A stretch of DNA of 64,000 nt from Chromobacterium alkanivorans (GTDB lineage Bacteria > Pseudomonadota > Gammaproteobacteria > Burkholderiales > Chromobacteriaceae): contig NZ_JAFHKL010000005.1 of the NCBI RefSeq assembly GCF_016937655.1, forward strand, positions 274,222 through 338,221, written 5' to 3'. Of this stretch, positions 9,855 to 18,533 are shown piece by piece (within the stretch, counting starts at the first letter, position 1; the number at the start of each line of letters is the position of its first letter). Below the pieces are notes generated by a model. The model searched no databases. It saw nothing but the letters and a program-made list of their open reading frames with translations, and was not told the origin of the DNA. The position numbers and the translations under genes are program-made.

Positions 9855-10292
9855 ATGGAGTCCCAAGCAAATTCTAGCTTTTTGAGAACGACATTTCGAT
9901 TTGTGAGCGCGGATGGGCGATCTCTGAATTTAGGTGGCGTGTTGGTGTATTCGATTGAAAAAGAATGGACTTTTTTGCCTGAAGGCGTGGGCCCCAGCCA
10001 GAATCCGGGGATAGGCAATCTTGCTATCTCCAGCCGACAGTTTGGCAGTTCCTCCAATTGCATTGTTACATTGGATATTGATCCGGTTATTGTAAATAAT
10101 GTACCTTATGCGTCTGATGGGGCTAGCTTGATTTTTGGCATTGATGGCAGCAATGCTCATATCAATATTCATAAAGATGGCAGCATGGGCGTTGCCGGCA
10201 TATATGGCGCTACGCCTGATATTGTGAAGTGGGAGTATGAAATTAATAAAGTGGGCGGGGAGTCTACTTTTTACTGCAAGAGCAAACGATAA
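9855..10292 (+). CDS. Hypothetical protein, 145 aa
   Basis: ATG 9855 is preferred over upstream starts in the same frame because an AAGGA lies about 8 bases upstream and the residues before it look non-coding. The product alternates short hydrophobic strands with Gly/Asn/Ser turns (SIEKEWTFLPEG, NLAISSRQFG, GASLIFGIDG), suggesting a small beta-sandwich. There is no signal peptide. It ends the AT-rich island behind cdiA and is followed by a good terminator. It may be another immunity or accessory protein; I do not recognise the family. Confidence 0.55.
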   Translation: MESQANSSFLRTTFRFVSADGRSLNLGGVLVYSIEKEWTFLPEGVGPSQNPGIGNLAISSRQFGSSSNCIVTLDIDPVIVNNVPYASDGASLIFGIDGSNAHINIHKDGSMGVAGIYGATPDIVKWEYEINKVGGESTFYCKSKR

Positions 10293-10344
10293 GTCAGGTG
10301 CTGGTATCGTATGATCCAGTAAGGTTTATCGGAAAATACAATGT

Positions 10345-10372
10345 AAAAAACCCGCGGAAGCGGGTTTTTTAA
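10345..10372. terminator. Bidirectional rho-independent terminator
   Basis: A-run, CCCGC, GGAA loop, GCGGG, then six T. The A-run on one side and T-run on the other let it serve both the 9855 gene on the plus strand and the DUF2860 gene on the minus strand. It marks the right edge of the CDI island. Confidence 0.85.
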
Positions 10373-10417
10373 TTGCAGCCATTCATACTCAAAAACGGCT
10401 GAGCTTGGTGCGCCTTT

Positions 10418-11410
10418 TTAAAACGAGTAAATCAGCCCCACGCCCAGCGAGCGGATTTCAGCGTCGTAGAAGCTGATGTCGGCGTTGGATTTGCCGTAGG
10501 CGGCGCTGACGAAGGCGGACAGCGCTTTCTCGCCGAACAGCTGATGGCGCAGGTAGTTGAGGTCGACGGCATAGGCGTTGCTGTCGGCTTTTTTATTGCT
10601 GAACAGCGGGTTGCCCTGGTCGAAGCGCTGTTTGCGGAATTGCAGGCCGGCGCTGAAGGTGTTGAGATCGCTGCTGTAGGCGTAGTCCAGGCTCAGACCG
10701 TAGCTTTTGTTGCTCATCGCGCCGCCGTCCAGCTTGTCTTTGCCCCAGCTCAAACCGGGGGTCAGCGTTTGATTGGGGGCGAACGCCCATTCATAGCCCG
10801 CTTTCAACAAGGTGGCGTCGCCGTTGCGGTTCAGCGTGGCGCGGTCCGCCGCGCTGAGGCCGGCCACGCTCTGGCCGCTGCGCTCGTCGTCTATCTTGAT
10901 GTTGCGCTGGGTCAGCTGGGCCTTGAAGCCGGTGCCCATGATGTTTTCCCAGCCCAGCAACAGGCCGGTGGATTTGCGCTTGGTGCCGTCGCGGTCCACG
11001 CCCACGGCGTAGGGGTCGGTCCAGGTGTTTTTGCTGAGGCCGCCGTAGAGCAGGCCGGCGGAGACGATGCCGTTGTTGCCCACTTGCTGGCGCACGCCCA
11101 GTTCCAGGGTGTCGTCCATGCCCAGCGGGTCGTGGATCTGGCTGTCGAACACGATCTGGGTGCGGCTGGCGGCGAAGGTGTAGCTGAGGTCCAGCACCGG
11201 CAACGCGAAGGAGTCGTTATGGGATTCCGGCGCGCTGTTCAGGCTGTTGGTTCTTTGATTTTTATCCCCCTTGAAAAGGTTGGATTTGACGCGGTTGCCG
11301 CCCACGCCCAGGCCGATGCTGCCGGAGAAGCCGTTTTCCGCCGGTATCGGGTCCGCCACTGCGAGTTGAGCCGCCAGCAAGGCGGACAAGCCCACGCATA
11401 TAGTGCGCAT
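10418..11410 (-). CDS. DUF2860 family outer-membrane beta-barrel protein
   Basis: About 330 residues from the chosen start. The ORF extends 31 codons further upstream, but the ATG at 11408-11410 has GAGG at the right distance and begins a classic signal peptide (MRTICVGLSALLAAQLAVA, cut before DPIPAENGFSG). The mature part starts with the 'PIPAExGFSG' signature of DUF2860 proteins and then consists of amphipathic strands with Gly/Tyr/Asn-rich turns, ending in a C-terminal Phe (LIYSF) typical of outer-membrane barrels. Function of the family is unknown; passive transport or a surface role is inferred. It is monocistronic and faces the CDI island tail to tail. Confidence 0.8.
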   Translation of the reverse strand: MRTICVGLSALLAAQLAVADPIPAENGFSGSIGLGVGGNRVKSNLFKGDKNQRTNSLNSAPESHNDSFALPVLDLSYTFAASRTQIVFDSQIHDPLGMDDTLELGVRQQVGNNGIVSAGLLYGGLSKNTWTDPYAVGVDRDGTKRKSTGLLLGWENIMGTGFKAQLTQRNIKIDDERSGQSVAGLSAADRATLNRNGDATLLKAGYEWAFAPNQTLTPGLSWGKDKLDGGAMSNKSYGLSLDYAYSSDLNTFSAGLQFRKQRFDQGNPLFSNKKADSNAYAVDLNYLRHQLFGEKALSAFVSAAYGKSNADISFYDAEIRSLGVGLIYSF

Positions 11411-11682
11411 ATTCATCATCCTCAAAATAAAAGAGCTGCCTTTGGTTTTGGCCGCCGCCGCGTCGCACGGCGTCGACTTATGCAAAATGAATTGTTTGTC
11501 CATGTTAAGCCGGCGGCTGGCGGATTTGTCGCTCGCCGCGAAAATTTAGCCTGAGATGGCTTTGTTTTAGCTGCGGCTTGTTGCGGAATTGTCATCGTCA
11601 TGGCGATTGCCTCCATGGGGAGCGGGACTATTGCAGTGCGAACTGGCGCAGCAGAATCGGCCGGTATTGTTTTGTGCATATC

Positions 11683-12105
11683 TTAAGTTTCTGGCGGCGT
11701 TTGACGCAAGATCTGCTGCAGCGAAGCCTCGTAGGTGTTGAGCCGGTCGATGTAGTCGAACACGTCCAGCGGCGCGATGCTCTGCGTCAGCACTTGCTCT
11801 ACCAGATGAAAGAAGCCGGCCCAGCACGCGCTGGCCGCGCCGGGGGCGCTGAAGTCGACGTCTTCGGCAATGCGCGCCAGCAGAAAACGGTCCGCGCTGC
11901 CTGGGTTGTCCTGCAGGAAAACGAGGTAGTGGCCGGCGTATTCCCGTCCCAGCAGATAGGCTTGGCGGCGATCGGCAAGCGGCGGCACGTGCCAGCAGTG
12001 CGCTCTGGCTTGGCCGGGGGGCAGGGCGGCGAAGGGCAAGGCCTGGTAGGGCAGAGGCCGAGGGTCGGGATGGTAACGGCGGCGGCGAGGGAGATTGCAT
12101 TTCAT
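11683..12105 (-). CDS. Hypothetical protein, 140 aa
   Basis: The ORF runs open well upstream, but the ATG at 12103-12105 has an excellent AAAGGAG nine bases ahead, so the gene starts there. The product begins with a basic Pro/Arg-rich stretch (MKCNLPRRRRYHPDPRPLPYQ) and continues as a mixed, soluble domain (LADRRQAYLLGREYAGHYLV, later a helical C-terminus FDYIDRLNTYEASLQQILRQ). No signal peptide or membrane segment. I do not recognise the family. It lies behind a long hairpin-rich leader (see 12106-12345). Confidence 0.65.
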   Translation of the reverse strand: MKCNLPRRRRYHPDPRPLPYQALPFAALPPGQARAHCWHVPPLADRRQAYLLGREYAGHYLVFLQDNPGSADRFLLARIAEDVDFSAPGAASACWAGFFHLVEQVLTQSIAPLDVFDYIDRLNTYEASLQQILRQTPPET

Positions 12106-12345
12106 AACGACACTCCTTTGCGATGTTCTTACTCGCGGCCCCGCTCTCAGTCGGGATGGCGAGCACGTGACGGGGTTGAGAGACCGGCGCAAAGGACCCG
12201 GCAGGCCGTAAAGGCCTCCCCACCACGGCTCGCCGAAAATTGGGCGTAGCAATGGCGCCGGTTGTGGTGAACAACCGGGAATCTTTGCAGAACGGGCTCT
12301 CAATCCCGGTGCCTGTAATCTCAAGCACGGCCGCATTATTGCCGG
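12106..12345 (-). promoter_or_regulatory. Hairpin-rich 5' leader of the 11683-12105 gene
   Basis: The 240 bases before the gene carry several good stems on the transcribed strand: an 8-bp stem with 5-base loop (CCGGTTGT / ACAACCGG, 12258-12278), AGGCC/GGCCT around a 5-base loop (12203-12217), and complementary TGAGAGC-type segments. An accidental reading frame crosses the whole leader, so ORF callers may extend the protein into it. The pattern resembles the leaders of phage-type small genes (ash/C4-like), but I cannot assign an RNA family. Regulatory function is inferred. Confidence 0.4.
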
Positions 12346-12503
12346 CCCGCGGCGGGCTAGGCAAGCGCGGCGTTCGCCGGGCGCAGGGGGAGATGGGGCG
12401 GGCGTGGAGCCTTTGGGACGGGTTTGGGACGACGGGCGGGCGGGAGCTGGAAATATTGGTGGTAGTATTGAACGATCAGCAACCATGCCGCGAAAGGGCT
12501 GGC

Positions 12504-13142
12504 ATGACGAGGATTCGCCGCTTTGCCTGGCTGGTGCCGCTGTTGCTGGCCTTGCCCGCTTGTTCGCAACAACGCTCCGCCGACGGTACGCTCAAACGCC
12601 AGCTGGATTTGCAGGAGGCGCTGGCTTTCGTGCATCAGGACGTGCCGCTGGCCGGCAATCACCTAGTGCTGCGCTCTTCTCTGGGCGGGCGCTTCGAGCT
12701 TAAATTCTACGATAGGCAACTGGTGGCCCCGCTGGACGCGCAATGGAAGCGGGTGCGCATCGTGGACGCCCGCGTGGTTGGCAAGGACGCGTTGGTGTTG
12801 CTGCGCGCGGACGATGCGGAGTGCGCGCCGGCTTACCGCCTGCTGCAAGTGCGCGACTACCGGGTGCGCAGCTGGACCCTGGTGGCCAGCTGCAATCAGG
12901 AGGAGACGATGACGGTGGACGAGGACGGCGGCGCGTGGCGCGCGCGTCAGGCGCGCAATCGCTTGAACGCGATGGTGTGGACCTGGCGCGGCGGCGAGCT
13001 GGAGGCCAGGCTGGAGCGCCCGGCCTCGGCCTATGATTCGCCGCGGACGCTTTCCCGCGGCGGCGGGCGGGTCGCGCGCGGTCCGCGCGGCGGCCGCGGC
13101 GAGATGCCGGACAGCGAGCGCGGGCTGCCTCCGGCGGAGTAG
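12504..13142 (+). CDS. Predicted lipoprotein, 212 aa
   Basis: ATG 12504 starts a signal peptide with a lipobox (LLALPAC, Cys about residue 20) and has a GAAAGG ahead of it. The longer ORF upstream belongs to the leader of the opposite gene. The mature protein is a soluble domain rich in beta-type segments (RFELKFYDRQLVAP, DALVLLRADD, YRVRSWTLVASC) and ends in a low-complexity Arg/Gly tail. It is presumably anchored in the cell envelope. I recognise no family. Its stop is four bases before a TTA-bounded repeat element. Confidence 0.75.
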   Translation: MTRIRRFAWLVPLLLALPACSQQRSADGTLKRQLDLQEALAFVHQDVPLAGNHLVLRSSLGGRFELKFYDRQLVAPLDAQWKRVRIVDARVVGKDALVLLRADDAECAPAYRLLQVRDYRVRSWTLVASCNQEETMTVDEDGGAWRARQARNRLNAMVWTWRGGELEARLERPASAYDSPRTLSRGGGRVARGPRGGRGEMPDSERGLPPAE

Positions 13143-13146
13143 GCGC

Positions 13147-13264
13147 TTAGACCCGCTAACAAAACCCCTGATCCCGCGTTGCGTCTCCTTGTCGTACGAC
13201 TTTTACTGCCTGCGTCGGCGCGCCTTGGCTCAGGTGCGCTGCGCGGTTTTGTTAGCGGCTCTTA
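13147..13264. repeat. Short inverted-repeat element, family B, copy 1
   Basis: 118 bp bounded by TTA on both sides. The ends are near-perfect inverted repeats: GACCCGCTAACAAAAC at the left, and the complement of GAGCCGCTAACAAAAC at the right. The interior has no ORF. A related copy lies at 54070-54156. Size, architecture and interior (GTCGGCGCGCCTTG) recall neisserial Correia-type MITEs. The right TTA is shared with the family A element that follows, so two elements are in tandem and fill the gap between two convergent genes. Confidence 0.75.
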
Positions 13265-13410
13265 CGTACGTGTTTACGATCTCGCGAGCTAAGGCGAGAC
13301 AAGGCGTTGCGACTGAGAAAGCGGAATGTACGCGTGGTACATGAGCATTTCGAAACGGTACTCACCGTGCCACGTCTCACGACGCGCGGCAGATCGTAAA
13401 CAGGCTCTTA
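13262..13410. repeat. Short inverted-repeat element, family A, copy 1
   Basis: 149 bp bounded by TTA at 13262-13264 and 13408-13410. The right end reads, on the minus strand, GAGCCTGTTTACGATCT; the left end is diverged over its first six bases, then reads TGTTTACGATCTCGCGAG. Interior blocks (GAGAAAGCGGAATGTAC and GGTACATGAGCATTTCGAA) are shared with the copy at 32535-32680. The right TTA is, on the minus strand, the TAA stop codon of the secretin-like gene. Confidence 0.8.
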
Positions 13411-14220
13411 CTGCGCCGGCGTCACTCTCACCTTGATGCTGCGCTCCAGTTGCACATTGCTGCGGCTGACGCCGATGAGCACGGTTTCCTGGCCGCTTTG
13501 GTCGCGGCCGATGCCGCCCACAGTCAACCATTCTCCTACAGCGCCTTCCACGGTGGTGGCCAGTTTGGCGCTGTCCAGGTTCTGGCCGTTGAAGGCTTGC
13601 TGGCTGGCTGCCAGTTCCAGCGTCACGCGCTGGCCGTGCAGCCGCGGTCGGGCGTAGAAGCCGGTGACGGCGTCCTGGTAGCGCACGCCCACTACTGGCC
13701 GGCCGTCGGCGCCGAACATCAGCCAGGGCAGCGGCCGGCTGCTGCCTATCTCGATGAAGCCGGTCTTGCCGTCCAGCATGCGCAGCGCCTGGCTAGCCTG
13801 CAGCCGGGTATTGGACTGGCTGGCGCCGCCGGCGATCACCACCTGGCTGCCGGGGCGCACCGTCATCGGCTTGCCGGTGCTGATGCTGTAACCGCCGCCC
13901 TGAACCTGGCCGCCTAGCTGCACCGCGGATTTGCTTTCGCGGCTGACGCCGTCCTGGGTCACTTCCACCAGCAAGGACGAGGATTTGACGTCCAGTTGGC
14001 GGATCAGCCGGCGCAGTTCGGCGCTGCGACCGGGCGGGGCGTCCAGGATCAGCTGGTTGCCCAGCGCGCCCAATTTTTCGCCGTCGCGCAGCTGCGGTCG
14101 CAGGGCGGCGGCCACTTCGTCGCCGTCGCGCCAGTTGAGGGTGATGACGTCGGCGGCGTTGGCCGCGGCGGCCAGGCCGAGCAAGGCGGCCGCAAAGAGG
14201 TTCTTCTTGTTTGATTTCAT
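13408..14220 (-). CDS. Secretin-like (secretin N-domain) exported protein
   Basis: 270 residues with signal peptide (KKNLFAAALLGLAAAANA). The region about residues 24-80 (ITLNWRDGDEVAAALRPQL, then LGNQLILDAPPGR..ELRRLIRQLDV) looks like the short ring-forming N-domain of secretins, followed by a segment resembling the start of the secretin core (SSSLLVEVTQDG, GSQVVIAGG). It is much shorter than a true secretin (400 or more residues) and has no barrel or lip, so it cannot itself form the pore. It may be a periplasmic partner or pilotin-like piece. It follows the UbiB-family gene by one base, so they probably share a transcript. Its TAA stop is the end of a repeat element. Confidence 0.7.
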   Translation of the reverse strand: MKSNKKNLFAAALLGLAAAANAADVITLNWRDGDEVAAALRPQLRDGEKLGALGNQLILDAPPGRSAELRRLIRQLDVKSSSLLVEVTQDGVSRESKSAVQLGGQVQGGGYSISTGKPMTVRPGSQVVIAGGASQSNTRLQASQALRMLDGKTGFIEIGSSRPLPWLMFGADGRPVVGVRYQDAVTGFYARPRLHGQRVTLELAASQQAFNGQNLDSAKLATTVEGAVGEWLTVGGIGRDQSGQETVLIGVSRSNVQLERSIKVRVTPAQ

Positions 14221-14221
14221 G

Positions 14222-15904
14222 TCACAAATCCTTGCCGGAGCGCCAGATGGCCCAGACCAGCCACACGCTGTTGAACATGGCCAGCATGAAGCCGACGAAG
14301 CCGAAGAAGGGCAGGCCGAACAGCTTGGGGCCGGCGTTGACGGTCATCACGATGGAGGAGCCGATGATCAGACAGCCGGTGACGATGCCCATGGTCAGCC
14401 GGTTGGTGCTGCGGTCCAGCTGACGGCCGAAGCTGTCCAGCCGCTGCAAATCAAGGTTGACGCGGAATTTGCCGTGGCGCATGTCCTTGCCCATGCGCAT
14501 CAGGTCGCGCGGCAGGCTGGAGAGCATGGCCAGCGCTTCGCCCAGCGAGTGGCGGCCGCGCTTGAGCAGGGCCGCCGGGTGGTAGCGGGCGATGGAAAGC
14601 TCGCGCACGAAGGGGGTGATGTGGGCGATGAGCTGGAAGTCCGGGTCCAGCTGTCGGCCCAGGCCTTCCAGGGTGATCAGCGCCTTGAACAGCATGGCCA
14701 TGTCCGGCGGCAGCAGGATGGAGTGGTCGCGGATCAGCGCCATGATGTCGGCGATCAGCTGGCTGATGTTGATGCCCTTGAGGGGAACATGTTCGTACTG
14801 GAACAGGAATTCGCCCACGTCGTGGGCGAATTGGCGTTCGTTGACCGGGGTGTTGCCGGTCCATTCGATCAGCACGTCGATGATGCCGGCCTCGTCGCGG
14901 TTGGCCACGGCGGCGAGCAGGTCGACGATTTCGTCGCGGCGGCCGTGGCTGATGCGGCCCACCATGCCGAAGTCGATGAAGGCGATGCGGTGTTCAGGCA
15001 GGAAGAAGACGTTGCCCGGATGCGGGTCCGCGTGGAAGAAGCCGTGGATCAAGATCATCTTCAGCACCGCGTCCGCGCCGCGCTGGGCCAGCAGCACCGG
15101 GTCCAGGCCGCTGTCGGCCAGTTGTTCCAGCCGGGCGGCCGGCACGCCGGCGATGTAGTCCTGCACGTTGACGGCGGCGTTGGTGTAGTCCCAGTAAACC
15201 TTGGGCACTTGCACTTCCGGATCGTCGGCGAAGTCGCGGGCGAAACGCTCGGAGTTGCGCGCTTCCACCGCCAGGTCCATTTCCCGCTTCAACGAGCGGG
15301 CGAACTGGCCGACGATTTCCACCGGCTGAAAGCGGCGCACGTCGGGAAACTCCAGTTCCAGCAGGCCGGCCAGGTGATTGAGGATGCGCAGGTCCGCTTC
15401 CACCTTGTCCACAATGCCGGGGCGGCGCAGCTTGACCGCCACGTCGCTGCCGTCGTGCAGGGTGGCGCGGTGCACCTGGGCGATGGAGGCGGAGCCTATG
15501 GGGTTGAAGTCGAAGTGGGCGAACACGGCTTCCGGCTCGTCGCCCAGCGCGGCCTTGACCAGGCGGCGCACCGCTTCCGGTCGCACCGGCGGCACTTTGT
15601 TCTGCAGCTTTTCGAATTCGGTGATCCAGTCCGGCGGAAACACATCCACGCGGGTGGAGAGAATCTGGCCCAGCTTGATGAAGGTGGGGCCCAGTTCTTC
15701 AAAGGCGAGGCGCACGCGCACCGGGGTGGGCGGGCGGTTTTCCGGCTCCGGCAGGTTGAGGTTCAGCCATTGACCGGCTTTTTCCACCGCGCGCGGTAAT
15801 TTTAGCCTTTGGGCGAATTCGCCCAGGCCGTGACGGATCAGGATGCCGCTGATTTCCTTCAGTCGCGGCAGGTCGCGCATGGCGATCAGAGTTTCTCTCA
15901 GCAT
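14222..15904 (-). CDS. UbiB/AarF/ABC1 family protein kinase-like protein
   Basis: 560 residues. It shows the family hallmarks: the KLGQILSTR loop (about residues 77-85), the Ala-rich nucleotide loop ASIAQVHRA, HGFFHADPHPGN (catalytic Asp region) and IDFGMVG (metal-binding Asp). Two hydrophobic helices close the C-terminus (LTMGIVTGCLIIGSSIVMTV and a second), which anchor such proteins in the inner membrane. The family supports ubiquinone or other lipid metabolism through ATPase activity. The usual ubiE/ubiJ neighbours are absent, so it may be a UbiB paralogue; I give no symbol. Confidence 0.88.
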   Translation of the reverse strand: MLRETLIAMRDLPRLKEISGILIRHGLGEFAQRLKLPRAVEKAGQWLNLNLPEPENRPPTPVRVRLAFEELGPTFIKLGQILSTRVDVFPPDWITEFEKLQNKVPPVRPEAVRRLVKAALGDEPEAVFAHFDFNPIGSASIAQVHRATLHDGSDVAVKLRRPGIVDKVEADLRILNHLAGLLELEFPDVRRFQPVEIVGQFARSLKREMDLAVEARNSERFARDFADDPEVQVPKVYWDYTNAAVNVQDYIAGVPAARLEQLADSGLDPVLLAQRGADAVLKMILIHGFFHADPHPGNVFFLPEHRIAFIDFGMVGRISHGRRDEIVDLLAAVANRDEAGIIDVLIEWTGNTPVNERQFAHDVGEFLFQYEHVPLKGINISQLIADIMALIRDHSILLPPDMAMLFKALITLEGLGRQLDPDFQLIAHITPFVRELSIARYHPAALLKRGRHSLGEALAMLSSLPRDLMRMGKDMRHGKFRVNLDLQRLDSFGRQLDRSTNRLTMGIVTGCLIIGSSIVMTVNAGPKLFGLPFFGFVGFMLAMFNSVWLVWAIWRSGKDL

Positions 15905-16133
15905 CGGTTCTGCCTTGTGGGCATTGGGTTTTTACTCAAAAACAAAGGCTTGCCGTCCGGGCGCGCCGGCGCCGTCCCGCCGCGCGGTTTTGTCGTCGGC
16001 CATGCCAATGCGATGGATTGTACGCCATTAGTGCCGGCTGTCTTGTCCAAGGTTCAAGCGGGCCGGCCCAAAGCGCTGGAAACGGCCGGGCTGCGGCTTT
16101 ACACTACCGCCCCCGTCCGATAGAGTTCGGCCT

Positions 16134-16913
16134 ATGAAATTGCAACTCCGCTTAATGACTCTGGTGCTGGCGGGCTTTATGGTATTCGCTGAAGCGGCGC
16201 CGGAAAAGGCCCCTCCGGAAGGGCGCCCCGCGGCGGAAGCTAGCGCGCAGTCCGGCCAGGACGATCCCATATCCAAATTCTCCTCCCCCGCGGAAGACGC
16301 GGTGGGGGATTTGTTGTTGCAAGCCATGAGCCTCTTGGGCGTGGCCTATCGTTTCGGCGGCAATTCGCCGGAAAACGGCCTGGATTGCAGCGGCTTTATC
16401 CGCTATGTGTTTCAAAAATCCCTGAAAGTGAATCTGCCGCGCACTTCCGCCGAAATGGCCCGCGTGGGGAAATCCATCAATCGCAGCGAACTCGTGCCCG
16501 GCGATCTGGTCTTTTTCAACACCCGCGGCTTCAGCTATTCCCATGTCGGCATGTATATGGGCAACGGCAAGTTCATTCACGCGCCGCGCACCGGCAAGAA
16601 CATCGAAGTGGCCAATATCAACCAGAGCTACTGGAACGGCCGCTTCAACGGCGCGCGGCGGGTGAACCGCAGCACGGCGGCGCAATCGGCTGACACCTCG
16701 GACGATCTGAACGTGGCGGCGCCGACGCGCAAGGCCGCGGCGGAAAGTGCTCCGGCGACGAAATGCCGCAAGGGCAAGAAGTGCAAGCCGGAGGCCGCCG
16801 CCAAAAAGGGCGGCAAGGCCGAAGCCAAGAAGTCGGGCAAGAGCGGCGGCAAGGCGGCGGCGAAGAAGGGCGGCAAGGCCTCCGCCGGCGCCAAGAAAAA
16901 AGCCAAGCGTTGA
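16134..16913 (+). CDS. NlpC/P60 family peptidoglycan hydrolase with Lys-rich tail
   Basis: 259 residues: a signal peptide (MKLQLRLMTLVLAGFMVFAEA), a short linker, then an NlpC/P60 domain (about 60-180) with catalytic Cys in GLDCSGF, His in YSHVGMY and the third site in FIHAP. These enzymes cleave D-gamma-Glu-diaminopimelate bonds in peptidoglycan. The last ~70 residues are a low-complexity Lys/Ala/Gly tail (AAKKGGK repeats), which could bind anionic wall polymers or DNA. The tail is unusual for the family and is cleanly in frame. Confidence 0.88.
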   Translation: MKLQLRLMTLVLAGFMVFAEAAPEKAPPEGRPAAEASAQSGQDDPISKFSSPAEDAVGDLLLQAMSLLGVAYRFGGNSPENGLDCSGFIRYVFQKSLKVNLPRTSAEMARVGKSINRSELVPGDLVFFNTRGFSYSHVGMYMGNGKFIHAPRTGKNIEVANINQSYWNGRFNGARRVNRSTAAQSADTSDDLNVAAPTRKAAAESAPATKCRKGKKCKPEAAAKKGGKAEAKKSGKSGGKAAAKKGGKASAGAKKKAKR

Positions 16914-16947
16914 TTGGCGGCTTAAGCTGATAAGGATGCAGGAACGA

Positions 16948-16970
16948 CATTGCCCGCGTTGCGGGCAATG
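16948..16970 (+). terminator. Hairpin after the NlpC/P60 gene
   Basis: CATTGCCCGC, GTT loop, GCGGGCAATG: a perfect 10-bp stem. It lies 35 bases after the NlpC stop and 18 bases before the next start. There is no proper T-run, so it may be an attenuator or mRNA-stabilising stem rather than a terminator. Confidence 0.5.
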
Positions 16971-16987
16971 TGCTTTGGAGCGAGACG

Positions 16988-17209
16988 ATGGCATTGAAAG
17001 TGGACATACCGGTGTGGAAAGACCCGCAAGGCAATGTGGTGGCTTGCGTGGAAAAACTGAAAGTGATGCAGGAGAACCTGGAGGAGCTGGCCCAGCTGGC
17101 GCAGGACGCGCTGGAAGACGCGGTGCTGATGGGCTGCGACGAGGGTCAGGTGAAGGATTTCCTGGTTCAGGTGATGCAAAGCCTGCACAACCCCTATCAA
17201 GGGCGCTGA
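16988..17209 (+). CDS. Small hypothetical protein, 73 aa
   Basis: ATG 16988 has GGAG about 8 bases ahead. The product opens with two short strands (MALKVDIPVWKDPQGNVVAC) and continues as an acidic amphipathic helix rich in Leu, Glu and Gln. It is cytoplasmic. It precedes lolC by about 80 bases on the same strand. Family and function are unknown to me. Confidence 0.65.
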   Translation: MALKVDIPVWKDPQGNVVACVEKLKVMQENLEELAQLAQDALEDAVLMGCDEGQVKDFLVQVMQSLHNPYQGR

Positions 17210-17288
17210 GCGCCGTTTTCATCCACCCCCTCGGGTTGGCCGCCGCGCGCGGCGAGCCCGCGACTCGCTCCGGAAAGGGGCTTTTTTG

Positions 17289-18533
17289 ATGCATTGGCCT
17301 TTTGAAGCCTTTATCGGCCTGCGTTACTTGCGGGCCAAGCGCCGCAACGGTTTCATTTCCTTCATTTCCCTGATTTCCATCGTCGGCATCGCGCTGGGCG
17401 TGGCCGCGCTGATCATCGTGCTGTCGGTGATGAACGGCTTTCAGAAGGAAATCCGCGGCCGCATCCTGAGCGTGGCCTCGCACCTGGAGGTCAGCACTTA
17501 CGACGGCCGGCTGGATCATTGGCGGCAGGTGGCCCAGCTGGGCGGCGCGCAGCCGCATGTGCTGGCCGCCGCGCCCTTCGTCAACGGCCAGGGCCTGTTC
17601 TCCGCTTACGGCAATGTCCGCGGCGGCCTGGTGCGCGGCATCGAGCCAGCACTGGAGGACAAGGTGGTGGACGTGGGCCGCCACATGGTGGCCGGCAAGC
17701 TGGAGAGCCTGCGCCCCGGCGAGTTCGGCATGGCGCTGGGCGCGGAACTGGCGCGCCAGCTGAATGTGGGCCTGGGCGACAAGGTGATGTTGTTCGTGCC
17801 GCAGGGCACGATCACGCCGGCGGGCATGCTGCCGCGCTCCAAGCAGTTCACCGTGGTGGGCATTTTCAAGGTGGACATGTTCGAGTTCGACGCCTCGCTG
17901 GCGATGGTAAACCTGCGCGACGCCCAGGTGTTGTCGCGGATGGGGGACAGTGTTAGCGGCGTGCGCTTCAAGCTGGACGATCCGATGCTGGCGCCGACGG
18001 TGAAGCAGGCGCTGCGCGCCAAGCTGCCGCAAAACCTGGTGACGGACTGGACCGACACCAATTCCAATTATTTCCGCGCGGTGCAGATCGAGAAAAGGAT
18101 GATGACCATCATCCTGACGCTGATCGTGGCGGTGGCGGCCTTCAATCTGGTGTCCACGCTGGTGATGGTGGTGACGGACAAGCAGGCGGACATCGCCATT
18201 CTGCGCACGCTGGGCGCGTCGCCGGCCAGCATCATGAAAATCTTCATGATCCAGGGCTCGGTGGCCGGGGTGCTGGGCACTTTGTCCGGGGTGGCCTCGG
18301 GCGTGCTGATCGCCTTGAACCTGGATGTGATCGTGCCGCTGATCGAACGCGTGATCGGCAGCAAGATTCTGTCCAGCGAGGTGTATATGATCGACTACCT
18401 GCCGTCCGACGTGCAGTGGAGCGATGTCTCCACCATCACCCTGATTTCCCTGGCGCTGGCCTTGTTCGCCACGCTGTACCCCAGCTGGCGCGCGGCGCGC
18501 ACGCAACCGGCGGAGGCCTTGCGCTATGAGTAA
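17289..18533 (+). CDS. lolC: Lipoprotein-releasing ABC transporter permease LolC/LolE
   Basis: 414 residues from ATG 17289 (GAAAGGGG ahead; a TTG one codon earlier is unlikely). The N-terminus ([23 protein letters not shown]) and first membrane helix, the large periplasmic domain (about 50-270) and three C-terminal helices match LolC/E of the MacB/FtsX fold. It forms the inner-membrane part of the machine that extracts outer-membrane lipoproteins. It overlaps lolD by 8 bases. Only one permease gene is seen, so the organism may use a single LolF-like permease in this operon. Confidence 0.93.
   Translation: MHWPFEAFIGLRYLRAKRRNGFISFISLISIVGIALGVAALIIVLSVMNGFQKEIRGRILSVASHLEVSTYDGRLDHWRQVAQLGGAQPHVLAAAPFVNGQGLFSAYGNVRGGLVRGIEPALEDKVVDVGRHMVAGKLESLRPGEFGMALGAELARQLNVGLGDKVMLFVPQGTITPAGMLPRSKQFTVVGIFKVDMFEFDASLAMVNLRDAQVLSRMGDSVSGVRFKLDDPMLAPTVKQALRAKLPQNLVTDWTDTNSNYFRAVQIEKRMMTIILTLIVAVAAFNLVSTLVMVVTDKQADIAILRTLGASPASIMKIFMIQGSVAGVLGTLSGVASGVLIALNLDVIVPLIERVIGSKILSSEVYMIDYLPSDVQWSDVSTITLISLALALFATLYPSWRAARTQPAEALRYE

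Noticed and set aside
12240..12503. N-terminal extension of the 12504 lipoprotein
   Set aside because: The signal peptide and lipobox begin at ATG 12504; upstream codons belong to the opposite gene's leader.
13931..15799. 622-residue plus-strand ORF
   Set aside because: Antisense of the UbiB-family gene, which has all family motifs.
17210..17288. GCGAG/CTCGC hairpin and T-run before lolC as a terminator
   Set aside because: The stem is not adjacent to the T-run and the T-run overlaps the lolC start region.
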